From positions 1 to 37,281 of the forward strand of contig JABXHQ010000182.1 of assembly GCA_013373545.1 (NCBI GenBank): DNA of 37,281 nucleotides, written 5' to 3'. This DNA is from Gammaproteobacteria bacterium. GTDB taxonomy: Bacteria; Pseudomonadota; Gammaproteobacteria; Enterobacterales; Kangiellaceae. This document shows, in pieces, positions 7,323-14,740 of the stretch (position 1 is its first letter; every line of letters starts with the position of its first letter). The translations under genes were made by a program, and so were the position numbers. Below the pieces are notes generated by a model. That model searched no databases. It saw only the letters and a list, made by a program, of their open reading frames with translations, and was not told the DNA's origin.

Positions 7323-8546
7323 GTGACCCACTGTGGATGCATTATAATTGGCGGGAGCCATGCCGCAGCACAACTCGCGGTGAGTTTGCGTCAAGAAGGA
7401 TGGCAAGAGCCGATCACGGTGATCAGTGATGCTAGTTCTTTGCCCTATCAACGACCACCGTTATCAAAAGGGTTTTTGGCGCAAAAAGTCACCGCCGATA
7501 AGTTGTTAATTCGTCCGCCCGCCTTGTATGAAACTAATCAAATTGACTTCCGCTTACAGCAAGTTGTGAGCGCAGTTGATCCAGTTAACAAACAAGTTAC
7601 CCTAGCTAATGGTGAATGTTTAGCTTACAGCAAACTGGCGTTTTGTACCGGTGCACGAGTGCGTCGTATTGAAATTTGTGGTGCGGATGCCAAAGGTATT
7701 CATTATTTGCGTGATCTGCAGGATGTTGTTGGATTGCAACAAGCATTAACCGGTTCGCAGCAAATAGTGATAGTGGGGGGCGGATATATCGGACTCGAAA
7801 CCGCGGCTTCGCTGCGGCAGTTAGGTCACTCGGTGACGGTTATTGAAGCAGCACCGCGATTATTGCAACGGGTAACTGCGCCTGCCGTTTCGGAATATTT
7901 TCAGCGATTGCATGAAGCAAATGGCGTTACCATCGTTACCCAAAAGCAAGTTGCTGAGTTTGTCACGGCAGAATCCGGAGTGGTTACTCAGGTACTCTGC
8001 ACAGATGGAAGCACTTATCCCGCAGATCTGGTCATTGTCGGCATTGGTGTTAGACCGAATTTAGAGTTAGCACAAGCGGCGGGACTTGAATGTGCGGATG
8101 GAATTGTTGTCGATGAATATGCGCGTACCGCTGATCCGGACATTGTAGCGGCGGGAGATTGTGCGCAACACCCGCTGCCTTATTATGATCAACTTAAGCG
8201 GCTTGAGTCGGTGCCCAATGCCATGGAGCAAGCCAAAGTAGCCGCAGCAACTCTTTGTGGAAAATCGAAACCCTATCAAGCACTTCCTTGGTTTTGGTCC
8301 GATCAATATCAAACCAAGCTACAAATAGCAGGGCTTAACAGTGGTTACGATAAAACGGTGATTCGTGGCGATCAAACAACGCATAATTTTAGTGTTTGGT
8401 ATTTTCATGAGCAACGATTGCTCGCGGTTGACTGTATTAACCAGCCGAAAGACTTTATGTTGGCGAAGGCACTTATTAGTCAAAACAAAGCGATTGATCA
8501 ATCACAGTTAAGCGACTTAGATTTTGATTTGAAAACTTGGCTGTAA
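7323..8546 (+). CDS. FAD-dependent NAD(P)H:ferredoxin reductase (putidaredoxin reductase type)
   Basis: The protein has 408 codons including the stop, from a GTG at 7323 preceded by GGGAG at six bases; a TTG at 7317 has no room for a ribosome site. Two Rossmann dinucleotide sites are visible: an N-terminal CIIIGGSHAAAQLAVSLR (FAD) and a central IVIVGGGYIGLETAASLRQLG followed by VTVIE (NAD(P)H). The third FAD motif is VAAGDCAQHP, and the C-terminal AVDCINQPKDFMLAKALI block is typical of rhodocoxin and putidaredoxin reductases. It should pass electrons from NAD(P)H to the adjacent ferredoxin. No cytochrome P450 or Rieske oxygenase gene lies next to it. The nearest possible acceptor is the membrane hydroxylase that begins 57 bp downstream. 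Confidence 0.93.
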   Translation: MTHCGCIIIGGSHAAAQLAVSLRQEGWQEPITVISDASSLPYQRPPLSKGFLAQKVTADKLLIRPPALYETNQIDFRLQQVVSAVDPVNKQVTLANGECLAYSKLAFCTGARVRRIEICGADAKGIHYLRDLQDVVGLQQALTGSQQIVIVGGGYIGLETAASLRQLGHSVTVIEAAPRLLQRVTAPAVSEYFQRLHEANGVTIVTQKQVAEFVTAESGVVTQVLCTDGSTYPADLVIVGIGVRPNLELAQAAGLECADGIVVDEYARTADPDIVAAGDCAQHPLPYYDQLKRLESVPNAMEQAKVAAATLCGKSKPYQALPWFWSDQYQTKLQIAGLNSGYDKTVIRGDQTTHNFSVWYFHEQRLLAVDCINQPKDFMLAKALISQNKAIDQSQLSDLDFDLKTWL

Positions 8547-8603
8547 TCAGTGTCATTGATACCTAAGCAATTAGGGCTATTGGAATAACAGCGAGAGAGT
8601 CAT

Positions 8604-9836
8604 ATGGAATACATTGTTTTCGCGATCCCAGTATTCTTTATTCTAATATTGATTGAATGGGTAGTGGATTATCGTCGCAAGACGAATTACTGCCAACTTA
8701 ATGATGCAATTACAAGTTTAAATATTGGTGTGCTGAGCCGAATCAATCAAGTTTTTCGTTTACTCATTCCTTTTACCATATATGCGTTTAGTCTTGACTA
8801 CTTAGCGTTATGGCAACCGGATAATTCTCTGATAATTTGGCTGATGGCCTTTATTCTTTACGACTTCTGTTACTACTGGCATCACCGGTATGGTCATGAA
8901 ATAAATCTTTTGTGGGCGGCTCATGTAGTTCATCATTCAAGTGAAGAATACAACTTAACTACGGCGTTACGTCAAACCAGTGGTTCATTTCTTGGCTTTG
9001 TATTTTATTTGCCGTTAGCCGTTTTAGGCGTTCCACTGGAAATTTTTATCGCCGTGGCGTCATTAAATTTACTTTACCAATTTTGGGTGCACACTCGGCA
9101 TATAAACAATTTAGGTTGGTATGAAATGATCTTTGTAACACCGTCGAATCATCGTGTTCATCATGCGATCAATCAAGTTTATATTGATAAAAATTATGGT
9201 GGTGTATTTATATTATGGGATCGATTATTTGGAACTTTTCAAGCTGAACTTGAGAATGAGCCTTGCTTATATGGCGTGCGTAAGCCACTTGCCAGTTGGA
9301 ATCCTGTTTGGGCAAATCTGCAAGTTTATCGGCAATTATTTTTGGATGCCTGGCACGCGCAGCGACTGCGGGACAAATTGCTTATATGGTTTAAACCAAC
9401 CGGTTGGCGACCTCAGGATGTGGCCGAGCGTTTTCCATTGGCAAAATTTGATCCGCAAACCTTTAGTAAATATCAAACACAAATCAGTGGAAAAGTATCC
9501 AGTTATATAATCGTTCAGCAATTATTACTATTGCTGGCGACTTTTTCTTATTTATTTTACTTACCCGAAATGACCATTTTGCAACAAGTGTTGATGGGGT
9601 CGTGTATTATTTTAACCACTTTGTGTTTTGGGTATTTGCTCGCTAACGAAGCGCTACTGGTTAAGCTTGAGCTGGCGCGGTTTTCAGTAGTGGTTTGTTT
9701 ACTTGCTATTAGTTTCGCTCTGAGCGTTACGATGTTCGTTGGTATACTCGTTGCAAGCGTGGCCTTTTTACTTTTTGCGTACTGGGCCTTACCCAAGTCG
9801 AAAGTTGAAAACACTCAAATTACCGGCTCGGTATAG
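8604..9836 (+). CDS. Membrane fatty acid hydroxylase / sterol desaturase superfamily protein
   Basis: This is a 410-residue integral membrane protein. It has the histidine clusters of the non-haem diiron FA_hydroxylase family: WHHRYGHE (H93, H94, H98), HVVHHSS (H107, H110, H111), HTRH (H163, H166) and SNHRVHH (H183, H186, H187), followed by the conserved DKNYGGVFILWDRLFGTF. Hydrophobic stretches flank these (about 3-20, 75-92, 128-150), and a C-terminal extension of several more membrane segments (about 305-398) resembles alkylglycerol monooxygenase-like members. The family hydroxylates or desaturates lipids using oxygen and external electrons. The ferredoxin and reductase directly upstream on the same strand are candidate donors. 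The start at 8604 follows GAGAGAG. Its substrate is unknown. Confidence 0.9.
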   Translation: MEYIVFAIPVFFILILIEWVVDYRRKTNYCQLNDAITSLNIGVLSRINQVFRLLIPFTIYAFSLDYLALWQPDNSLIIWLMAFILYDFCYYWHHRYGHEINLLWAAHVVHHSSEEYNLTTALRQTSGSFLGFVFYLPLAVLGVPLEIFIAVASLNLLYQFWVHTRHINNLGWYEMIFVTPSNHRVHHAINQVYIDKNYGGVFILWDRLFGTFQAELENEPCLYGVRKPLASWNPVWANLQVYRQLFLDAWHAQRLRDKLLIWFKPTGWRPQDVAERFPLAKFDPQTFSKYQTQISGKVSSYIIVQQLLLLLATFSYLFYLPEMTILQQVLMGSCIILTTLCFGYLLANEALLVKLELARFSVVVCLLAISFALSVTMFVGILVASVAFLLFAYWALPKSKVENTQITGSV

Positions 9837-9970
9837 TCGTAAGGTATTTGATGCTTTCATAGGATTTACCCCATATACGATTACATTTTACTCGTAATGT
9901 TAACAAGTGCGCAGTCTTGCTGACGTTGTTCGCTACACTATCGAGGTATATTTAGATATTAGGAGTCAGT

Positions 9971-10282
9971 ATGAAAAATAAATTAACTTTAGCATTAGTC
10001 GCTTTGCTTATTGCTTTTGGCTCTCCAATTGTTAACGGAAAGAAAGATAAAAAAGATAAGCCATTACCGCCCGGCTTAGAAAAAAAAGCTGAGCAAGGTA
10101 AGCCGTTACCGCCTGGTTGGCAAAAGAAGTTAAAAGTCGGCAAACCTTTAGATAAAGATATTTACTCGCACGCTAAAGTCGTCGTGCCGATTGGCAAAGA
10201 TGGCATCTTAACCGTGAACATTGATGGCCGCCTATTAAGGCTTCGCGATAAAACTCGCGAAATTATTGAAATCTTAAAATAG
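9971..10282 (+). CDS. Small exported basic protein with LPPG repeats
   Basis: The protein has 103 residues, with AGGAG six bases before the ATG. Residues 1-22 form a clean signal peptide (KNKLTLALVALLIAFGSPIV). The mature region is very lysine-rich: KKDKKDKPLPPG, then a second GKPLPPG unit 16 residues later, and a third degenerate GKPLD. A C-terminal part (YSHAKVVVPIGKDGILTVNIDGRLLRLRDKTREIIEIL) looks like a small folded beta/alpha unit. The LPPG pairing recalls RcnB/CigR-type periplasmic proteins, but that is a resemblance, not a family assignment. It probably stands alone: 134 bp separate it from the hydroxylase and it converges on the GDT1-type gene. Confidence 0.72.
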   Translation: MKNKLTLALVALLIAFGSPIVNGKKDKKDKPLPPGLEKKAEQGKPLPPGWQKKLKVGKPLDKDIYSHAKVVVPIGKDGILTVNIDGRLLRLRDKTREIIEILK

Positions 10283-10332
10283 TTCATCGAGCTTTTAATC
10301 ATTTAGTTTGGTTTGAGTGCGCATTTAATTGG

Positions 10333-10357
10333 GCTAAGCGCTATTTAGCGCATTAGC
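10333..10357. terminator. Possible hairpin between convergent genes
   Basis: GCTAA-GCGCTA and TAGCGC-(A)-TTAGC form an 11-bp stem with one bulge and a 2-nt centre. It lies between the LPPG protein gene and the convergent GDT1-type gene and overlaps the latter's TAA stop. Neither side has a proper T-run, so intrinsic termination is uncertain. Confidence 0.45.
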
Positions 10358-10955
10358 TTGCGTGAAAAAACTGCAAGGTTTGCCAAGCACTAAATAACCC
10401 CATCAAAATAAAAATCGTACCGGAAATTTGCTGCAGTCGCTTGAGCGAAATACGCTTAAGTAACTGCTGTCCAATTAGTATTCCAAGCGCAGTAGTGGTT
10501 GCCAGGGCAACGGTCGCCCCGATAAAGATTGCAACTTGATTGAAAGTTGAGGCTAATGCCACGACCGCTAGTTGAGTCTTATCACCAAACTCGGCCAGCA
10601 CAATCAACGAAAATGTAGTCAAAAAGATCGAACGACTCGACTTGATTGATTGCAGCTGTTCATTGTCTTCGGGACTTTGCCGTAACGCTTGCAACCCAAA
10701 TAATAAGAACAAGCCAGTGACAATTGCCGAAGTAATATAAGGTGGTAACCAATTTGCTGCCGCGGCGCCAAATATTACTGCAATTAGGTTAAGTAAACTA
10801 AAAGCTAAAATGGCGCCGAAAAAAACCGGCCAAGGTCGGTAGCGAGCGGCAAGAGTCATACAAACCAGTTGGCTTTTATCGGCAAACTCGGCTGCGAACA
10901 CTAAGCCAAAACTGCTAACGATACTGAGAATTATATTGATATCCAAAAAACACAC
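10353..10955 (-). CDS. TMEM165/GDT1 family cation transporter
   Basis: This 200-residue protein has six hydrophobic segments in two homologous halves. Each half carries the family signature: AAEFADKSQLVCMTLAAR near residue 21 and LAEFGDKTQLAVVALAS near residue 120. Members of this family (UPF0016) move Mn2+ or Ca2+ with proton antiport, and bacterial members act as manganese exporters. The first signature has AEFADKS instead of the commoner GD form, which is tolerated in the family. The annotated start is a GTG at 10955 without a strong ribosome site; a TTG at 10946 is an alternative that would change only three residues. No Mn riboswitch was recognised in the short upstream gap. Confidence 0.9.
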   Translation of the reverse strand: MCFLDINIILSIVSSFGLVFAAEFADKSQLVCMTLAARYRPWPVFFGAILAFSLLNLIAVIFGAAAANWLPPYITSAIVTGLFLLFGLQALRQSPEDNEQLQSIKSSRSIFLTTFSLIVLAEFGDKTQLAVVALASTFNQVAIFIGATVALATTTALGILIGQQLLKRISLKRLQQISGTIFILMGLFSAWQTLQFFHAS

Positions 10956-11018
10956 TCAAGTATAAATGATGGTGCCTATTATCTCTGGCTGATGTTGCTG
11001 TGGTCAATCAGTACTGGG

Positions 11019-12479
11019 CTAGATATCGCCAAAGCAAGCGTATTTGATCTCAAGGTATTCATCAATACCAACCGCTGCACCTTCACGTCCGATACCAGAC
11101 TCTTTAACGCCGCCAAAGGGTGCATGTGGATTGGAAATGACCCCAGCATTAATGCCGACCATCCCGTATTCTAATGCTTCCATGACTCGGAAGCAGCGAC
11201 CAATATCACGTGAATAAAAGTACGCGGCTAAGCCAAAGCGAGTGTCGTTAGCCATTGCGATAGCTTCAGCTTCAGTTTTAAAAGGGATCACGGTTGCAAC
11301 CGGGCCAAAAATTTCCTCTTGGGCAATGGACATAGTGTTACTGACATGGGTGACTAATGTAGCCGGATAATAGTTACTCGATTGACTCTCGGGTTTTTTG
11401 CCACCGCACACAACTTTTGCACCCGCTTGCTGCGCATTGGTAACCAGCTGATGAACATCATCGAGTGCTTTGCGGTTAATCATTGGCCCTAATTGTGATG
11501 CTGAATCAAGACCATTACCCAACGTCAAGCTTTGAACTTTCGTCGTCAACCTAGCAACAAATTCATCAAGAATACTTTGTTGAACCAAAAAGCGATTGGC
11601 ACAAACGCAGGTTTGACCGCTGTTACGGAACTTGGACGCGATTGCACCATCAACCGCTGCTTCTAGATCAGCATCATCAAACACGATAAACGGCGCATTT
11701 CCGCCGAGCTCAAGTGAAACGCGTTTTACGGTGCTAGCGCATTGCGCTAACAACTGCTTGCCAACATGGGTAGAACCAGTGAAAGAAAATTTAGCGATAT
11801 CGGGGTGCGTGGTTAATTGTTCTCCAATAGCTTTGGCATCGGTGCCGACAACAATATTGAAAACGCCTTTGGGGATCCCTGCGCGATCAGCAAGCTCGGC
11901 TAGCACTAAAGCTGATAGCGGTGTTTCGCTGGCGGGCTTAACGATAATTGCGCATCCAGCTGCGAGTGCCGGTGCTGCTTTACGCGTGATCATTGAACTC
12001 GGGAAATTCCATGGAGTTATACACGCCACGACACCCACAGGTTGTTTGATCACACTAATACGTCGATCTAAAGCTGGGTTAGGTAACGTCTCTCCATAAA
12101 CTCGTTTCGCTTGTTCCGCAAACCATTGTACAAAGGTCGCACCGTACTGAATTTCGGCTTTTGCTTCCGCCAGGGGCTTGCCTTGCTCGCGGGTCATTAA
12201 CATGGCTAAATCGTCTTGGTGTTGCAAAATTAACTGGTACCAAGTCATTAAATAACGCGCTCGTTGATCGGCGGTTAATTTCGCCCATGATTTTTGCGCC
12301 GAGACAGCTGCAGCAATCGCCGTCGCAACTTGCGCACTGGTCACTTCGGATACTTCTGCAATGCGCTCTCCATTCGCGGGGTCATTGACTTCAAAGGTAG
12401 CGTTACCTGCGAGCCACTGTCCGGCGACATAAGACTGGGTTTTAAACAAATCGTTATCGTTGAGCTGAATTACGGTCAT
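11019..12479 (-). CDS. gabD: NAD(P)-dependent succinate-semialdehyde dehydrogenase
   Basis: This is a 486-residue aldehyde dehydrogenase, with the ATG at 12479 preceded by AGGA at seven bases. A longer in-frame start at 12527 adds 16 residues with no support. Key elements are the N-terminal YVAGQWL, the cofactor segment ITPWNFPSSMITRK with KPASETPLSA, the catalytic E257 in SLELGGNAPFIVFDDAD, and the nucleophile C291 in NSGQTCVCANRF. FGGVKESGIGREG and YLEIKYAC close the protein as in GabD. It would oxidise succinate semialdehyde to succinate. No gabT or gabP lies alongside, so the source of the aldehyde is not shown; a closely related semialdehyde dehydrogenase is a less likely alternative. 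Confidence 0.9.
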   Translation of the reverse strand: MTVIQLNDNDLFKTQSYVAGQWLAGNATFEVNDPANGERIAEVSEVTSAQVATAIAAAVSAQKSWAKLTADQRARYLMTWYQLILQHQDDLAMLMTREQGKPLAEAKAEIQYGATFVQWFAEQAKRVYGETLPNPALDRRISVIKQPVGVVACITPWNFPSSMITRKAAPALAAGCAIIVKPASETPLSALVLAELADRAGIPKGVFNIVVGTDAKAIGEQLTTHPDIAKFSFTGSTHVGKQLLAQCASTVKRVSLELGGNAPFIVFDDADLEAAVDGAIASKFRNSGQTCVCANRFLVQQSILDEFVARLTTKVQSLTLGNGLDSASQLGPMINRKALDDVHQLVTNAQQAGAKVVCGGKKPESQSSNYYPATLVTHVSNTMSIAQEEIFGPVATVIPFKTEAEAIAMANDTRFGLAAYFYSRDIGRCFRVMEALEYGMVGINAGVISNPHAPFGGVKESGIGREGAAVGIDEYLEIKYACFGDI

Positions 12480-12616
12480 GGTAAAATCCTGGCGAATATT
12501 TGTTTTGCATACGTAGTCATTGCTCAAAAGCCGAAATTGCTTTGCTTTTTAATGAGTGACATGTCAAGTTACTTCTAAGCCTAACCGATCCTATGCATTG
12601 GCGAAAAGTGGAAATA

Positions 12617-14413
12617 ATGATGCACGTCTCAATCAACTATAAAAATCATTTATCTAAAGTGTTGCTCAGCGTTTATTTAATGTTGCTAGCGGCCTGTGAC
12701 CAAGCGCCTGAAACGGCGATTGGAGCGGCTTCTGATAAACCTACTGAAGCAAGCGGAATCTCCAGTGCGACTGTGCCCTATCAACAACGTCGAATTGAAG
12801 ATGAAGTATTTTATTTTCTATTACCGGATCGATTTGAGAATGGTGATCCCAGTAATGATCAAGGCGACCCGAACACGCCTATTTCCCATGGTGGATTTAA
12901 TCCAACAAGTCCAGGTCATTATCACGGCGGGGATTTATCTGGCTTGATCAAACGTTTGGATTATCTGCAAGACATGGGTGTTACCGCGATTTGGCTCACG
13001 CCGATCTTGCGCAATCAAGCGCTGCAAGGTGATTCTTCAGGCTATCACGGCTATTGGCCAATCGACTTTACTGAAATTGATCCACATTTAGGTCGCAATG
13101 AAGATTTAAAGGCTCTAATCAATGCAGCACATCAGCGTAATATGAAAGTATTTTTCGACATCATTACAAATCATACGGCCGATGTGATTAAGTATCGAGA
13201 ATGCCACTTACCGGATACACCTTTATTTAGTACGGAAACGCAACTTTGTGAGTACCGCGATCGCATCAGCACCCAAAATGGACAAGGATATACGCCTTAC
13301 CTAATAGCCGGAACCGAGCAACTCAAGCGTCCTAGTTGGCTCAATGATCCTAAGTTCTATCATAACCAAGGCGACTCCACCTGGACCGGCGAAAATTCAA
13401 TCTATGGCGACTTTATGGGATTAGACGACATTGATACCGATAATCCTGAAGTGGTGGCGGGTATGATTGAAATCTTTGCCAACCTGATTCGCGAGTTTAG
13501 ACCTGATGGCTTTCGAGTTGATACTGTCAAGCATGTTAATTTAGAGTTTTGGCAAGTCTTCACTCCAGCGATTATGGCGGCAGCAAAAGAAAATGGAATT
13601 GAAAACTTTTTTATTTTTGGTGAGGTTTACTCGGGCGATCCAAAAGAGCTGAGCCTTTATACAACGGCAGGAAAAATGCCTTCGGTATTAGACTTTGCAT
13701 TGCAGTATGCCATTAAGGATGTACTGATCTATGAGCAAGGAACCGATAAGCTTACTCAACTATTTGCCGAAGATCATCGTTATAACGATAGCGATAGTCA
13801 CGCAAACTGGTTAATGAATTTTGTTAGTAATCACGATGTTGGTCGCTTTGCATTTACGCTCGAACAAGCGCTGCCTGAGATTTCTGAAACTGAACGATTG
13901 CGTCGCATTCAGCTTGCTCATGCATTGATGTTTTTTTTGCGTGGCGTGCCAGTAATTTATTATGGTGATGAGCAAGGTTTTGTGGGATATGGTGGCGATC
14001 GTGGTGCTCGCGAAGACATGATGCCATCACTTACCAATGCCTATAACTCAATTGATTTACTCGGTACTGATAAATCAACCGCTGATAACAATTTCGATAG
14101 TGCGCACCCACTGTATCTGACGATGCAGTCACTGGCAAAAGTATATCAGCAGCAGCCATCGCTGCGGTATGGTGAGCAAACCATCTTACAGGATAGCGCA
14201 CAACCAGGTATTTTAATTGTCCGCCGCGAAACATCACAAGAGCAAACCTTGATGATCCTAAACTCAGCAAAAACGCCGCAGACTATTGCTAAGGATGTTA
14301 TCAGCTCCGCACCAGCAGTAATTTATTCGATAGGTGAATGGCAACGTCAATCGGATGAGCATTGGCTGATCGCGCCATTAAGTCTTGTGATAATTAAGCA
14401 AAAGGTGCTTTGA
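12617..14413 (+). CDS. GH13 alpha-amylase-family lipoprotein
   Basis: The protein has 598 residues from the ATG at 12617, which has AGTGGA upstream; an in-frame ATG at 12593 lacks a ribosome site. The lipobox LLAAC places a lipidated cysteine at about residue 27, so it should be anchored to a membrane, probably the outer membrane. The (beta/alpha)8 GH13 core begins with VFYFLLPDRFENGDPSND and GVTAIWLTPIL. Region I is FFDIITNHTAD, the nucleophile is D302 in GFRVDTVKH, the acid/base is E336 in FIFGEVYSGD, and the transition-state aspartate is D407 in FVSNHDVGRF. This points to an alpha-glucan hydrolase acting on alpha-1,4 linkages. Subfamily was not assigned. No carbohydrate transporter is nearby. 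Confidence 0.9.
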   Translation: MMHVSINYKNHLSKVLLSVYLMLLAACDQAPETAIGAASDKPTEASGISSATVPYQQRRIEDEVFYFLLPDRFENGDPSNDQGDPNTPISHGGFNPTSPGHYHGGDLSGLIKRLDYLQDMGVTAIWLTPILRNQALQGDSSGYHGYWPIDFTEIDPHLGRNEDLKALINAAHQRNMKVFFDIITNHTADVIKYRECHLPDTPLFSTETQLCEYRDRISTQNGQGYTPYLIAGTEQLKRPSWLNDPKFYHNQGDSTWTGENSIYGDFMGLDDIDTDNPEVVAGMIEIFANLIREFRPDGFRVDTVKHVNLEFWQVFTPAIMAAAKENGIENFFIFGEVYSGDPKELSLYTTAGKMPSVLDFALQYAIKDVLIYEQGTDKLTQLFAEDHRYNDSDSHANWLMNFVSNHDVGRFAFTLEQALPEISETERLRRIQLAHALMFFLRGVPVIYYGDEQGFVGYGGDRGAREDMMPSLTNAYNSIDLLGTDKSTADNNFDSAHPLYLTMQSLAKVYQQQPSLRYGEQTILQDSAQPGILIVRRETSQEQTLMILNSAKTPQTIAKDVISSAPAVIYSIGEWQRQSDEHWLIAPLSLVIIKQKVL

Positions 14414-14740
14414 AGCTCAAATTTAATTCAGAATTATTCATTCCGCGGATAAAAATTATCCGTGCATAGAAATATCGATAATTTGAGTATCTAAGTTATT
14501 TCTGAGTCTGTTAACACAGATTGACTTACAAAAATATCAATTCGAAATAATATATAAGGTGGATTGGCGATATCGATTTTTGAGAATCGTCAATTTCTTA
14601 CACGCACTAATGTCATTCGGTCGTTTTTTCTCACTTTTTTCCTTGTCATGATCGTCCCCGCTTTCGCGATGGACGCTTAAGCCAACCATTCGATCGACGC
14701 TATAAAATTCGATCGCACAACCACAACAAGGAGCAAGACC
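14414..14740. other. Intergenic region upstream of the S8 protease gene
   Basis: A short dyad CGGATAA-AAA-TTATCCG (14446-14462) follows the amylase stop and may be a weak end-of-transcript hairpin. The middle part is A+T rich with no open frame that has a ribosome site. Near the 3' end are the two direct repeats and the TATAAA box listed separately, then AAGGAG before the protease ATG. I saw no RNA gene. Confidence 0.5.
14688..14715 (+). promoter_or_regulatory. Direct repeats flanking a -10-like box before the S8 protease
   Basis: ATTCGATCG occurs at 14688-14696 and again at 14707-14715, 19 bp apart start to start. The ten bases between them include TATAAA (from 14701), a plausible -10 element. 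Each repeat contains the palindrome CGATCG. This would suit a regulator bound on both sides of the promoter, but the -35 region is weak and no regulator gene is adjacent. Confidence 0.35.

Noticed and set aside
6982-8546. Expectation of a cytochrome P450 beside the ferredoxin and reductase
   Set aside because: No heme-binding FxxGxxxC motif or P450-length gene was found in the neighbouring frames; the only oxygenase-like partner is the membrane hydroxylase.
11632-12099. A 155-codon open frame on the plus strand
   Set aside because: It is antisense to gabD, whose catalytic glutamate and cysteine motifs are unmistakable in the other strand.
12557-12566. TGACATGTCA palindrome between gabD and the amylase gene
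   Set aside because: A 10-bp palindrome in a 37-kb window is expected by chance and no promoter element supports it.
14688-14715. The ATTCGATCG pair as phage attachment or transposon target duplication
   Set aside because: The copies are only 19 bp apart with no mobile gene between or beside them, so a promoter-linked repeat is the simpler reading.
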